26,829 bases of DNA from Actinomycetota bacterium (GCA_003242605.1 QGUZ01000039.1:1-26829); one strand, 5' to 3'. Counted from the stretch's first letter, positions 7,673-16,373 are shown. Numbers and translations are program-made. The notes: generated by a model not told the origin, from the letters alone.

Positions 7673-8215
7673 ATGGGCAAGCACGAACGCCTGGTCCCCG
7701 CGGCGGCGACCGGAGCCGCCGGTCCGTCCCGCCGAACGCTCGGCCGGGCCGCGTTCCGGCCGCTCGCCGCGATCCTCGCCCTCGCCGCCGCGTACATCGC
7801 CGCGGGCGTCGCGCACCCCGCGGAGGGCGCGCCCGGCGCATCCGGGCGGGCCGCCGCGCACGCCCGCCCACCGGCCGCCGCGGGCGGCCCGGTGCGGCCG
7901 AAGCCGGGCACGGTCGCGGTCACCGCCGCCCCCGGGGCCCGCGCCCCCGGCTCGGTCTGCCGCCGCACCTACCACGCGCGCGGCCTCGTCGTCGCCACCG
8001 GCGGCTTCGCCGTCTACCACTGGCGGCTGCTGCGCTGGAGCCCGGCCGTCAAGCGCTGGCGGCCGTACCTCGCCGCCCGGCCCGCGTTCACCGGCGACAC
8101 CCGGACCGTGCACTGGCGCCCGCAGATCGTCGCCAACCCCGGCTGGTACCGCGTCGAGCTGCGGGTACGGCCCGGCGGCACCGCGCTCAGCAAGGGCTTC
8201 CGGGTGACCTGCTGA
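7673..8215 (+). CDS. Secreted or membrane-anchored small protein of unknown function
   Basis: A 180-residue protein starting at ATG 7673, which has GGAAGG ten bases upstream; an in-frame GTG at 7664 abuts that ribosome site and is less likely. A hydrophobic stretch at about residues 30-50 follows a basic N-terminus, which looks like a signal peptide or single anchor. An Ala/Pro/Gly-rich linker leads to a compact C-terminal domain of about 85 residues with two cysteines (in SVCRRTYHARG and at the very end, VTC), which could form a disulfide, and many Trp, Arg and Tyr residues (YHWRLLRWS, VHWRPQIV). I do not recognise a family. It ends six bases before the convergent regulator gene. Confidence 0.7.
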   Translation: MGKHERLVPAAATGAAGPSRRTLGRAAFRPLAAILALAAAYIAAGVAHPAEGAPGASGRAAAHARPPAAAGGPVRPKPGTVAVTAAPGARAPGSVCRRTYHARGLVVATGGFAVYHWRLLRWSPAVKRWRPYLAARPAFTGDTRTVHWRPQIVANPGWYRVELRVRPGGTALSKGFRVTC

Positions 8216-8221
8216 CGCCGG

Positions 8222-11200
8222 TCACAGCGCGTCGAGCGCCTGCCGCGCCGCGGTGACCCAGCGGGAGACCCCCACCCGCTCGGCGACCGCGAGCGCCTTC
8301 TCGTAGTGGGCCCGGGCCGCATCCGGCCGCCCCAGGTGCCGGGCGAGGTCGCCGAGGGTCTGCGCGACCGGCCACAGCGCCACCACGCCGGTGCCCGCGC
8401 CCGCGATGCGGTCGGAGAACGGGCCGAGCGTGTCGTAGGCCTCCTCCATGCGCCCGGTGTCGCCGAGCAGCATGCCGGCGTGCGCCCGCCAGGTCATCGC
8501 CAGCTCGTAGAGGAAGTCCGGCCGCACCGGCGGCCGCACCGCGGCGATCGCCCGGGCGTCCCGCTCGTGCCCGGCCGCGGCGAGCGCGAGCGCGTACGCG
8601 TCGAGCGTCCACTTGGCCCGGCGCTGGTGCGCCTCGGCGAGCGGCTCCACCATCTCGGCCGCCCGGCCCTCCACCAGCGCCAGGCAGAACGAGGTGATCA
8701 GCGGCAGGTCCTGGCGGCCCTCGAGCATGCCGGCCCGCGCGGTGAGCCGGGCCGCGTTCCGGTAGGCCGCCTCCGCGCCCCGGTAGTCGCCCGCGATCAT
8801 CAGCCGCTGCCCGGCGTACCAGGCGGCGACCGCGGCCGGGGCGGGCAGGTCGTACTGCTTGGCGAGCCGCTCGGCGGCCTCGATGCGCCGGTCCGCCTCG
8901 GCGAAGTCGCCGCGCGCCGCCGCACACTCCATCAGCACCAGGTGCGCCAGGGCCTGCACCGCGGGCTGGCCGCTCGCCTCGCCGACCTCGACGAGCTCGC
9001 GGCCGATCGCCTCCCGCTCGCCCACCGCGGGGATGCTGTACGACTGGCGCAGCCGCCCGCTCAGCGCGACCGCGAGCAGCGCCGGGTCGCCGCTCTGCCG
9101 GGCGAGCTCCTCGGCCTCGAGCGAGGCCTGCTGGCCGCGGCCGGTGTCGGAGCCCTCCAGCTCGAGCGCGAGCGTGGCGAGCAGGCTCGCCCGCAGCGAC
9201 CGCTCGCTCGGCGGCAGCTCGACCAGGGCCTTCTCGGTGACGTCGACGATCTCCCAGGCGGTGCGGGTGAAGTCGCGCGCCATCCCCTTGTACGGCACGG
9301 CGAGCGAGGCCGCGATCCGCGCGGTGAGCTCCAGGTCCTGCAGCGGCAGCGCGGCCTCCATCGCCTTGCGGCGCAGCGCCCGGGCCGCGGCCATGTCGCC
9401 GCTGAGCGCGAGCGCCTTGATCTGCCGGAGCTGGAGCAGCAGCCGCCGCTTCGGATCCGAGCCGTCCGGGTGGGCGCGGTCGAACGCGTCGATCGCCTGC
9501 TGCCACAGCCGGGCCGCCTCCCGGTGGGCGAACCGCCGCTCGGCCTGCTCGGCGGCGAGCCCGGCGTAGTTCACCGCCTTCGCCGCGGTCTCCGCGGTGC
9601 CCGCCGCGTGGTAGTGGTGGGCGAGCGCGGCCACGTCGGACGGGTTGCGCTGCTCGATCACCGAGGCGACCGCGGCGTGCAGCCGGGAACGGCGCAGCCG
9701 CGAGGCGTCCGAGTAGATCGTGTCCCGCACCAGGTCGTGGTCGAACCGCACGATGCCCGGCCCCGGCTCGGTGATCAGCCCGGCGAGCAGCCCGGCCTCC
9801 ACCGCCTCGACCACCGCGTCCTCGTCGCCGCACACGTCGATGAGCACGTCCACGTCGACCTCGCGGCCGATCACCGCGGCCATGAGCAGGATCTGCTGCG
9901 CGGTGGCCGGCAGCCGGGTGATGCGGCGGCGCAGCACGTCGCGCACCCCGCTCGGCACCACCGACATCAGGTCGGCGACGCTCGCCTGCCCGCCCGCGGA
10001 CTCGGCGTCGAGCAGCCGGGCGGTCTCCCGGACGAAGAACGGGTTGCCGCCGGTGCGCTCGACGATCGTGTGCACCGCCTCCTCGTCCACCTCGCGCACG
10101 CAGGTGGCGCGGACCAGCTCGGCCACGGCCTCCCGGTCGAGGCCGCCGAGCTTCACCCGCACCGGGTCGAGCCGGGCGAGCGCGGCGAGCACCTCGGCCT
10201 GGTCGTCGTCGATCTCGTTGTCCCGGTAGGTGACGACGAGCAGCACCCGGCTCGCGGCGACGAGGCTGGGCAGCGCCCGCAGCAGCGCGAGCGTCTGGTC
10301 GTCGGCCCAGTGCAGGTCCTCGAGCACGAGCAGCAGCGGGGCCTCGCGGGCCGCGGCGGACAGGTAGCCGCCGACCGCGCGGTGCAGCCGGAAGCCGCCG
10401 CCGACCTCGTCCGGGTCGGGCGGGGGCGCGGTGTCGTCGAGCAGCGGCGCGAGCAGCGGGCCGTACTCGCCGGTGCCGATCCGGCCGGCGATCGAGCGCA
10501 GCACCTCCACCCAGGCCCAGCCGGGCGGGGTGGCGGTGCTGTCCGGGCAGCCGCCGGAGGCGGTGAGCCAGCCCTCCGCGCCGAGCCGTACCCCGAGCTG
10601 GCGCACGAGCGTGCTCTTGCCCGCGCCCGCGTCGCCGGTGACCACGGCGAGGCTGAACCGCCCGTTGAGCGCCCTCGGCGCGGCGCCCAGCAGGGCGTTG
10701 AGCTCGGCGTCGCGGCCGACGAACGGCTCGGGCTCGAGCGGCGGCACCGCGGCGGGGCCGGGCGCGCTCGGCCGCGGCGGCAGGGTCGCGGCGGACTCCG
10801 GGGCGCGGCGGGGCGGCGGCACCAGGTCGAGGCCGGGATCCTGGTTGAGGATGTCGGACTCCATCTTGCGCAGCGCCGGACCCGGGTCGATGCCGAGCTC
10901 CTCGGCGAGGATGGCGCGGGCCCGGCGTAGCGCGGCGAGCGCGTCGCCCTGCCGCCCGCACCGGTAGAGGGCGAGCGCCAGCAGCCGCCAGCCCTCCTCG
11001 CGCAGCGGGTGCTCGTTGGTGAGCGCCTCCAGGTCGGGCACGGTCTCGGCGTGCAGGCCGAGCCGCAGCCCGGCGTCGGCGTGCCGCTCCCGGGCGACCA
11101 GCTGCAGCTCCGACAGCCGGGTGACCTCGGCCTCCGCCCACGGCTGGTCGGCGAAGTCCGCGTACGGCGTGCCGCGCCACAGGCCGAGGGCGGTCTCCAG

Positions 11201-11602
11201 CCCGGCCCGGGCGGCCTGCGGGTCGCCGCCGTCGAGCCGTTCCCCGGCGGCGCGGATCAGCGACTCGAAGCGCAGCGCGTCCACCTGCTCGGGGGCGATG
11301 CGCAGCGCGTACCCCGAGGCGACGGTGACGAGCAGGCGGTTGGGGCCTCCGCGCGGGCGGCCGGGCTCGAGCACCCGGCGCAGCCGCGAGATGTACACCT
11401 GCAGGCCGGACTGCGCGCCCCTCACCGCGTCCTTGGCCGCGTCCGGCGCCCACAGGTCGTGGATCAGGGTGTCGACGGGCACCACCTGCCCGCGGGCGAC
11501 GAGCAGGCGGGCGAGCACGGAGCGTTGCCGTAGCCCGCCGAGGTCGAGCTGTGTGTCTCCTTCGTAGGCCTCCACCGGCCCCAGGACCCGGAACGCCACC
11601 AT
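8222..11602 (-). CDS. SARP/BTAD transcriptional regulator with STAND ATPase and TPR region
   Basis: An 1126-residue AfsR-like regulator. Residues 1-100 form an OmpR-type winged helix (FRVLGPVEAY start, LRQRSVLARLLVARGQVV), and 105-253 a bacterial transcriptional activation domain. A Pro-rich linker leads to an AAA/STAND ATPase with Walker A GDAGAGKST at 323-331 and Walker B LLLVLEDLHWAD at about 423-434. The C-terminal half is helical and TPR-like, and no LuxR-type HTH ends it. Such proteins activate secondary-metabolite or differentiation genes, with ATP hydrolysis and TPRs acting as a sensor. ATG 11602 begins the family's usual N-terminus, although its ribosome site is weak. It is the last gene of a reverse-strand run with the deacetylase and flippase-like genes, which are candidate targets or operon partners. 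Confidence 0.92.
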   Translation of the reverse strand: MVAFRVLGPVEAYEGDTQLDLGGLRQRSVLARLLVARGQVVPVDTLIHDLWAPDAAKDAVRGAQSGLQVYISRLRRVLEPGRPRGGPNRLLVTVASGYALRIAPEQVDALRFESLIRAAGERLDGGDPQAARAGLETALGLWRGTPYADFADQPWAEAEVTRLSELQLVARERHADAGLRLGLHAETVPDLEALTNEHPLREEGWRLLALALYRCGRQGDALAALRRARAILAEELGIDPGPALRKMESDILNQDPGLDLVPPPRRAPESAATLPPRPSAPGPAAVPPLEPEPFVGRDAELNALLGAAPRALNGRFSLAVVTGDAGAGKSTLVRQLGVRLGAEGWLTASGGCPDSTATPPGWAWVEVLRSIAGRIGTGEYGPLLAPLLDDTAPPPDPDEVGGGFRLHRAVGGYLSAAAREAPLLLVLEDLHWADDQTLALLRALPSLVAASRVLLVVTYRDNEIDDDQAEVLAALARLDPVRVKLGGLDREAVAELVRATCVREVDEEAVHTIVERTGGNPFFVRETARLLDAESAGGQASVADLMSVVPSGVRDVLRRRITRLPATAQQILLMAAVIGREVDVDVLIDVCGDEDAVVEAVEAGLLAGLITEPGPGIVRFDHDLVRDTIYSDASRLRRSRLHAAVASVIEQRNPSDVAALAHHYHAAGTAETAAKAVNYAGLAAEQAERRFAHREAARLWQQAIDAFDRAHPDGSDPKRRLLLQLRQIKALALSGDMAAARALRRKAMEAALPLQDLELTARIAASLAVPYKGMARDFTRTAWEIVDVTEKALVELPPSERSLRASLLATLALELEGSDTGRGQQASLEAEELARQSGDPALLAVALSGRLRQSYSIPAVGEREAIGRELVEVGEASGQPAVQALAHLVLMECAAARGDFAEADRRIEAAERLAKQYDLPAPAAVAAWYAGQRLMIAGDYRGAEAAYRNAARLTARAGMLEGRQDLPLITSFCLALVEGRAAEMVEPLAEAHQRRAKWTLDAYALALAAAGHERDARAIAAVRPPVRPDFLYELAMTWRAHAGMLLGDTGRMEEAYDTLGPFSDRIAGAGTGVVALWPVAQTLGDLARHLGRPDAARAHYEKALAVAERVGVSRWVTAARQALDAL

Positions 11603-11722
11603 GTCGACCGCCCCGCTATGCGCGGCCGGAACGCGTGCACAAGGTGTCTGCCAAGGCCGACCTGCCCATCGTCGCTCGTCTGCCCGCATCCGCCGCCGTC
11701 CGGCGGCGATGATCTCAGGCTA

Positions 11723-12796
11723 TCAAGAGCGGGATCTCCGCCCGCTTGGCGTCGGATCAACAGCCTGTTGATGTGCGGGCCGGCGGCGCAGCAGCGACCA
11801 CGCGCCGAGCGCGAGGCCGCCCGCCGGGATCTCGATCGTGTAGGTCCAGAACCCGAACAGCAGCGCCGCCGCGGCGGCCTCGGCCGCGGGCTCGCCGAAC
11901 GCGACGAGCAGGGCGGCGACCCCGCCCTCCATGATGCCCGCGCCGCTCGGGGTGACAAGGGCGGTGGTGAGCACCCGGCTGAGCGCGAACACCGCCACGG
12001 TCTCCGCCGGGCCGGGGTAGGCGCCGGTCGCGGCGAGGCAGGCGGCCATGATCAGGCACTGCAGCGCGAGGAACGCGGTCATGCCGCCGGACAGCCCGGC
12101 CCAGCGGCGGTGCACGATCTCCGCGGTGTCGGCGCGCAGCCGCTCGATCGCCGCGGAGACGCGGCCCTCGGCGGGGCGGATCCGGCGCGGCGCGAGCCGT
12201 AACACCGCGTCGAGCGCCCGGCCGAGCAGGCGGGCGGCCCGCTCCCAGTAGAGCGCGGCGGCGACCACGGCGACGAGGACGAGGATCGACACCGCGCCCG
12301 CCCAGGCGGCCTTCGCCACGGTCGGGTCCGGCACCTTGCCCGCCACCAGCAGGGCGACGATGCCGACGGCGGGGAGGATGAACCGGAACAGCGTGTTCCA
12401 GATGCCCGACACGAGGGTGGAGACCACCACGGCCCGGGTGGCGAACCCCCAGCCCTTGGTCATCGCGAAGGTGAGCGCGACCCCGGCCGCGCCGCCGAAC
12501 GGCAGCAGGTTGCTCACCGCGCTGCCCGCGGCGTTGAGGGTGAGCGCCTGCAGGTGGGACAGGCCGGGCAGCGAGTTGGTGAGCACGAACGTGTACGCCC
12601 ACAGGCTCGCCAGCCACAGCACCGTCATGAGCCCGATCATCGGCGGGCTGAGCCGGGTGAACTCGGCGCCGATCTGCGCCCAGCTCACCTCGGCGCCGGT
12701 GAGCAGCCGCATGATCTGCGGCAGCAGCACGACGAGGAGCACGGCGAGCGCGAGCGAGGCCGCCGAGAGCAGGATCTGCAGCCAGGTGTTCCTCAT
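11723..12796 (-). CDS. Flippase-like UPF0104 / lysylphosphatidylglycerol synthase TM-region protein
   Basis: A 357-residue polytopic membrane protein with about eight helices, starting MRNTWLQILLSAASLALAV. Conserved features of the YbhN/AglD2/MprF-N family are visible: NAAGSAVSNLLPFGGAAGVAL (about 88-108), the RVLTTALVTPSGAGIMEGG region (about 274-292) and a late FGFWTYTIEIPAGG. The catalytic soluble domain of MprF is absent, so it should be a lipid or lipid-linked sugar translocase rather than an aminoacyl-PG synthase. It sits 121 bases behind the PIG-L gene and 120 bases ahead of the SARP-type gene on the same strand, so an operon is likely. With the divergent GT4 gene it would supply the membrane-translocation step of a glycolipid or glycoconjugate route; that role is inferred from context. 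Confidence 0.85.
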   Translation of the reverse strand: MRNTWLQILLSAASLALAVLLVVLLPQIMRLLTGAEVSWAQIGAEFTRLSPPMIGLMTVLWLASLWAYTFVLTNSLPGLSHLQALTLNAAGSAVSNLLPFGGAAGVALTFAMTKGWGFATRAVVVSTLVSGIWNTLFRFILPAVGIVALLVAGKVPDPTVAKAAWAGAVSILVLVAVVAAALYWERAARLLGRALDAVLRLAPRRIRPAEGRVSAAIERLRADTAEIVHRRWAGLSGGMTAFLALQCLIMAACLAATGAYPGPAETVAVFALSRVLTTALVTPSGAGIMEGGVAALLVAFGEPAAEAAAAALLFGFWTYTIEIPAGGLALGAWSLLRRRPAHQQAVDPTPSGRRSRS

Positions 12797-12917
12797 CGCC
12801 GCCCGTCCATCGCCGCTCCCCTCGCGTCGCCGTCACCGCGCGGGGCCGGGGCGCGCCCGCGCGGCGGGCCGGCGGCCCGGCCACCGTCCAGTCTGCCGGG
12901 TCCGCGGGCCGCGCGGC

Positions 12918-13820
12918 TCACCCTTCCGGAGGCCCGGGCCGTCCTCCGCGCGGAGGAGGCCCCCCGGTCCCGGGTCGGGGACGTCCCGGAGGGTCACCCG
13001 GGAAGGCGTCGAACGGGTGGCGCAGCCGGGTGCCCGGGGGCAGGTCGCGGCGGACGTACCACTCGGTGCCGAAGACCAGCCGGTAGAGCGGCCGGGGGAT
13101 GCGGAGCAGGAGCGCCAGGGTGCGGTCGCCGTCGCCGCCGGTGGTCTGCGAGACGTGCGCGGCCATGCTCGCCCGCTTCGCGTCGGCGTACCGGCGCACG
13201 TTCACCCGGTGGGTGATCGCGCTGCCCGGCGAGTACGCCTTCTCGTAGGCGCGCAGGTCGAAGTCGTCGGGGAAGCGGTAGAACCGGCTCGCGAGCCGCA
13301 GCGCGCGCAGCAGCGGGTCGCGGTTCACCGTGGCCTCGAGCACGATCGGGGTGCCCGCGAGCTCGGCGGCGCGGCTGCCCACCCGGTGCACCTGCACGTG
13401 GTCGGGGTGCCCGTAGCCGCCCGCCGGGTCGTAGATCGTCACCAGGTCGGCCCGCTCCTCGTCGAGGACGTCCGCGAGCCGCCGCGCCGCCTGCTCGACG
13501 TCGGCGTCGATGAACGCGTTCGGCGGCCGGTCCTCGGGGGCGGCGCCGCCCGTGGCGAGGCCCGAGTCGGCGTACCCGAGGTGGACCACGCGGGCCACGC
13601 CGAGCCCGGCCGCGGACTTGTACAGCTCGTTCATCCGGGTCTCGCCGAGCCGGTCGCCGTGCGGCAGGTCGGCGAGGCCGCGCTCCCCGGCCGTGGCCAC
13701 CACGAGCACCACCCGGTGACCCTCGGCCGCGAGCATCGCCATGGTCCCGGCCGTCAGCAGTGCTTCGTCGTCGGGATGAGCGTGGAAGAAGACCGCGGTG
13801 CGTGACACCTTGGCAATCAT
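12918..13820 (-). CDS. PIG-L family (GlcNAc-type) deacetylase
   Basis: A 300-residue zinc-dependent deacetylase. The N-terminal HAHPDDE motif (about residues 13-19) supplies the metal ligands and catalytic Asp, and GHPDH near residue 140 supplies the third ligand, as in MshB, Mca and GlcNAc-phosphatidylinositol deacetylases. Substrates of the family are N-acetylglucosaminyl compounds, N-acetylated lipids or antibiotic intermediates. The last 30 or so residues are a Pro/Gly/Arg tail. ATG 13820 is used; no strong ribosome site precedes it. It lies 30 bp from the divergent GT4 start codon, so the two share a promoter region. Mycothiol MshB is an alternative, but the neighbouring genes do not look like that pathway. 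Confidence 0.9.
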   Translation of the reverse strand: MIAKVSRTAVFFHAHPDDEALLTAGTMAMLAAEGHRVVLVVATAGERGLADLPHGDRLGETRMNELYKSAAGLGVARVVHLGYADSGLATGGAAPEDRPPNAFIDADVEQAARRLADVLDEERADLVTIYDPAGGYGHPDHVQVHRVGSRAAELAGTPIVLEATVNRDPLLRALRLASRFYRFPDDFDLRAYEKAYSPGSAITHRVNVRRYADAKRASMAAHVSQTTGGDGDRTLALLLRIPRPLYRLVFGTEWYVRRDLPPGTRLRHPFDAFPGDPPGRPRPGTGGPPPRGGRPGPPEG

Positions 13821-13837
13821 TCCACGGGCCGCCGCAA

Positions 13838-13850
13838 TAGGGTGTGCCCG
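13838..13850 (+). promoter_or_regulatory. Leaderless -10 element of the glycosyltransferase gene
   Basis: TAGGGT at 13838-13843 fits TANNNT and ends seven bases before GTG 13851. It overlaps the reverse-strand promoter region of the deacetylase, since only 30 bp separate the two start codons. Confidence 0.45.
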
Positions 13851-14969
13851 GTGAGGATCCTTCACGTCAGTGACTGCTATCTGCCGCGCCTCGGCGGCAT
13901 CGAGGTCCAGGTGGCCGACCTGGTGCGGGCGCAGCGGGAGGCGGGGCACGAGGTGCGGGTCGCGACCGCCACCGCGGGCGCGCCCATGGACGGGGTGGAC
14001 CGCATCGTCGCCCCGCTGCCGTACGAGCTGCCGGTGCACCCCCGGGGCACCGGGCGGCTGCTCGCGCTCATGACCCGGTACGCGCCGGACGTGGTGCACG
14101 TGCACGCCGGGGCGGTGTCGCCGTTCGCGTGGCAGGGGGTGCGGGCCGCGGTGCGGGCCGGGCTGCCGGTCGTGGTCACCGTGCACAGCATGTGGGACGT
14201 GGTCACCCGGACCGTGTACCGCGCGCTCAACGCGGTCTACCGGTGGAACCGGTGGGGGCTGGTGGGCACCGCGGTGAGCGAGGCCGCGGCACGGCCGATC
14301 CGGCGGGTCGCCGGGCCCCGGGTGCCGGTGCGGGTGGTGTCGAACGGCCTCGACGTGGCCGCCTGGCGGCCGGCCGGGCCGCGGAGCCGCCGGGACCCGG
14401 GCACGCCGGTGCACGTGGTGGCGGTGGGCCGGCTCGCCCCGCGGAAGCAGCCGCTGCGGCTGCTGAAGCTGCTGGAGGAGACGCGGCGGCGGGTGCCCGC
14501 GTCGGTGCCGCTGCGGGCGACGATCGTGGGCGACGGCCCGGCGCGCGCCTCGATGGAGCGCTACCTGCGGACCCGGGGCATGGGCTGGGTGTCGATGCCC
14601 GGCCGCTACCCGCGGGAGCGCATCCGGGAGCTGCTCGAGTCGGCCGACGTGTTCGTGGCGCCCGCGCCCCGGGAGTCGTTCGGGCTCGCCGCGCTGGAGG
14701 CGCGCACCGCCGGGGTGCCGGTGGTGGCGCGCGCGCAGAGCGGCGTCGCCGACTTCGTACGGCCCGGCAAGGAGGGCCTGCTCGGCCGGGACTTCACCGA
14801 GCTCGCCGCCTCGCTGGCCCGGCTCGCCGGGGACGCGGAGCTGCGCGAGTCGATCGCCGAGCACAACCGGGCGACCGAGCCGGTGCAGTGCTCCTGGCCG
14901 GCCGTGCTCGCGGGGTTCGACCGCTGCTACGCGCTGGCGGTGGAGCGCACCCGCGCGCGGCGCGCCTGA
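13851..14969 (+). CDS. GT4-family glycosyltransferase
   Basis: A 372-residue cytoplasmic GT-B enzyme that would transfer a sugar from a nucleotide donor to a lipid or small acceptor. The N-terminal half carries the glycine-rich loop YLPRLGGIEVQV (about residues 10-21) and HVHAGAVSPFAWQG. The C-terminal donor domain has VVAVGRLAPRKQPLRLLKLL, then VGDGPAR, and the E-x7-E signature ESFGLAALE, followed by a PVVARAQSGVADFV loop. GTG 13851 is preferred over GTG 13842 because of the leaderless -10 and because ILHVSD then begins where relatives begin. It is divergent from the PIG-L deacetylase. Together with the UPF0104 protein this gives glycosylate, deacetylate and flip functions. The exact sugar and acceptor cannot be told from sequence. 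Confidence 0.9.
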   Translation: MRILHVSDCYLPRLGGIEVQVADLVRAQREAGHEVRVATATAGAPMDGVDRIVAPLPYELPVHPRGTGRLLALMTRYAPDVVHVHAGAVSPFAWQGVRAAVRAGLPVVVTVHSMWDVVTRTVYRALNAVYRWNRWGLVGTAVSEAAARPIRRVAGPRVPVRVVSNGLDVAAWRPAGPRSRRDPGTPVHVVAVGRLAPRKQPLRLLKLLEETRRRVPASVPLRATIVGDGPARASMERYLRTRGMGWVSMPGRYPRERIRELLESADVFVAPAPRESFGLAALEARTAGVPVVARAQSGVADFVRPGKEGLLGRDFTELAASLARLAGDAELRESIAEHNRATEPVQCSWPAVLAGFDRCYALAVERTRARRA

Positions 14970-15198
14970 CGGCGGCCCGCCGGGTACGGCGGAGCGGCGG
15001 GGAGGCCCCCGCATGGGGCGCGGCCACCGTGCGCGGGCAGGGCCGGGCGGCGCCGATCGCTATGCCGGGTCGCGCGGCCGGGGGACGACCGGGCGGATCG
15101 CGGGGTGCCCACGGCGCGGGGAGGCCGGTGGGCGCCGCGCGACCGCGAGGGGCGCGGGGGAGCGGATCGAGATCAGGGGGCAACGCCTGTGGCGGGAC

Positions 15199-15294
15199 CT
15201 AGAAGGGGAGTCGGCGACCGGAAGGGGTACGCAGGTCGAGAGGCGCCGGGCGCTTCGGCGGCCGGGGCCGTTGCACGATCCGGATCCGTTTCAT
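15199..15294 (-). CDS. Candidate 31-aa Arg/Pro-rich peptide
   Basis: ATG 15294 is preceded by GAGAGGAGATCGCG, an excellent ribosome site at good spacing, and the frame ends at TAG after 31 residues. The peptide starts MKRIRIVQRPRPPKRPAP and ends SGRRLPF. It has ten Arg/Lys, many prolines and a single Asp. An upstream TTG-started frame of 66 codons (15491-15291) ends in TGA overlapping this ATG by four bases, which would allow coupling, but its codon use is poor. Candidate -35 (TTGAGG, 15491-15486) and -10 (TATCTT, 15466-15461) elements lie upstream on the same strand with a longish 19-base spacer. No family is recognised; a leader peptide or chance ORF are alternatives. Confidence 0.4.
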   Translation of the reverse strand: MKRIRIVQRPRPPKRPAPLDLRTPSGRRLPF

Positions 15295-15796
15295 CGCGAT
15301 CTCCTCTCGTCGATCTCAGACTTCCCATGTCGGCGGTCGGCGCACACGCTCCGTCGCGCACCTGGAAAGGACCGCTCGCGGCGGCCGAGGAAGCCTTCCA
15401 TCACCTCCCGTGGCCGAAACGGCTCCGGCCGGCGAAATCGCCGGTCGTCCTTCGCAGCGTAAGATACCCATGTTTCGGACAAAAACCTCAAAGGTTTCCG
15501 TTATGCGTCATACGGAGGCGTGTCCGGAATAGGGCCTGCGGCTTATCCGGATCCCCGCGGCAGGAGACGGCGGCCGTGGGCCGGACCGCCCCGGACGAGC
15601 GCGGCCGGATCCCGCGGGCCGACGTGTGTCCGCCGTACGGCAAGGCGTGGCCCGCGGCACGCGCGCCGCGGCCGCCGGGACCCGCGCCGGCCCGGCCGGG
15701 GAGCCGGTGCACGCGGCGGCCGAGCGGCCGGGCGCGGCGGTCCGCCTTCACCGGCCCGGCGGGCGCGTGCGGCCCGGGACGCGGTGCGCCCGGCAC

Positions 15797-15824
15797 GAGG
15801 AGGGCGGGGCGAGGAGGGCGGGGC
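15797..15824. repeat. 14-bp tandem duplication
   Basis: GAGGAGGGCGGGGC occurs twice head to tail without mismatch, and GAG follows as the start of a third copy. It lies in the non-coding region and is probably slippage. Confidence 0.6.
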
Positions 15825-16047
15825 GAGCCGTCGCGCACCCCCGCGATCCGTGCCCCCGCACGCGTCCGGCATCCGGGCCGGGAACGACGGGACGCCCGGC
15901 CGCGCCTCCGGGACCGGCCCGCCGAGGGGCCGCGCTCGCGCCGGCGCGGACGCTGCCCGGAGCCGGGCTGCGCCGACCACCGGCCGGCGGTGCGGGGCGG
16001 GCGGTGAAGCCGGGGGGTGGCCGCGGCGCGGCGGAGGCGAGGACGTA

Positions 16048-16061
16048 TAACGACTAACGAC
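16048..16061. repeat. TAACGAC tandem pair
   Basis: TAACGAC is repeated twice and followed by AACG, forming an AT-richer island after extremely GC-rich sequence. It overlaps a TATAAC hexamer (16046-16051) that could act as a -10 for an unknown transcript. Confidence 0.35.
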
Positions 16062-16183
16062 AACGGGGTCGCACCGGACGCCGCCGCCGGTCGGCCGGGA
16101 GATCGCCGGTCCGGCCGCGGTGCCCGGCGGGCGGGCTGACGTCCGCCCCGGCGGGGTGCGTCGGCGGTGCCCGAAGGCCCCAT

Positions 16184-16198
16184 TCTGGAAATTCCGGA
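16184..16198. promoter_or_regulatory. Near-palindrome upstream of the CysRS-like gene
   Basis: TCTGGAA-A-TTCCGGA is symmetric at six of seven positions and lies about 175 bases before the CysRS-like start, in the AT-enriched part of the region. It could be an operator; the partner protein is unknown. Confidence 0.25.
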
Positions 16199-16336
16199 TA
16201 CCTCCCGGTGTGTTTCGGGGGCGATTTCCCGCGCCCCCATTTCGGCGTGCCCGCAGGTAACCGGTCTGATTTGTCGCCGTTATGGCGACGTGCGAACGAA
16301 TGTCTGATTCTGCGTTAGATTTAACACGCGGCCGTA

Positions 16337-16373
16337 TCGACAGACGAGCGCGCGGCACCCTACGCTCGAAATC
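16337..16373 (+). promoter_or_regulatory. Leaderless promoter of the CysRS-like gene
   Basis: TCGACA at 16337-16342 (five of six to TTGACA) and TACGCT at 16361-16366 (TANNNT) are separated by 18 bases. The -10 ends seven bases before the ATG, so the mRNA should start at or next to the start codon. No ribosome-binding site is present, in agreement. Confidence 0.6.

Larger units (their letters stand above)
14970..16373. other. 1.4-kb region without a normal gene
   Basis: Very GC-rich, with long open frames that lack family features or discriminating codon bias and are mostly mirror images of each other. Supportable contents are a small reverse-strand ORF (15199-15294), an AT-rich promoter-like patch near 15460-15500, a 14-bp tandem repeat, a TAACGAC tandem and the promoter of the CysRS-like gene. 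From about 16165 the base composition falls noticeably toward the start of that gene. Confidence 0.6.

Noticed and set aside
8306..10930. Plus-strand frame of more than 800 codons over the SARP gene
   Set aside because: Low-complexity Arg/Gly/Ala product mirrored by a clear BTAD-ATPase on the other strand.
12918..14969. Mycothiol MshA/MshB pair
   Set aside because: A deacetylase and a GT4 enzyme are present, but the flippase-like and SARP neighbours and the divergent layout are not those of mycothiol genes. The families are too broad for that call.
15291..15491. A 66-codon TTG-started frame overlapping the Arg/Pro-rich ORF
   Set aside because: Codon use is mixed and no ribosome site is clear, so it is mentioned only as possible coupling.
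15105..16050. Several 150-300 codon frames on both strands
   Set aside because: No domain, no ribosome site and no bias that differs between strands in extremely GC-rich DNA.
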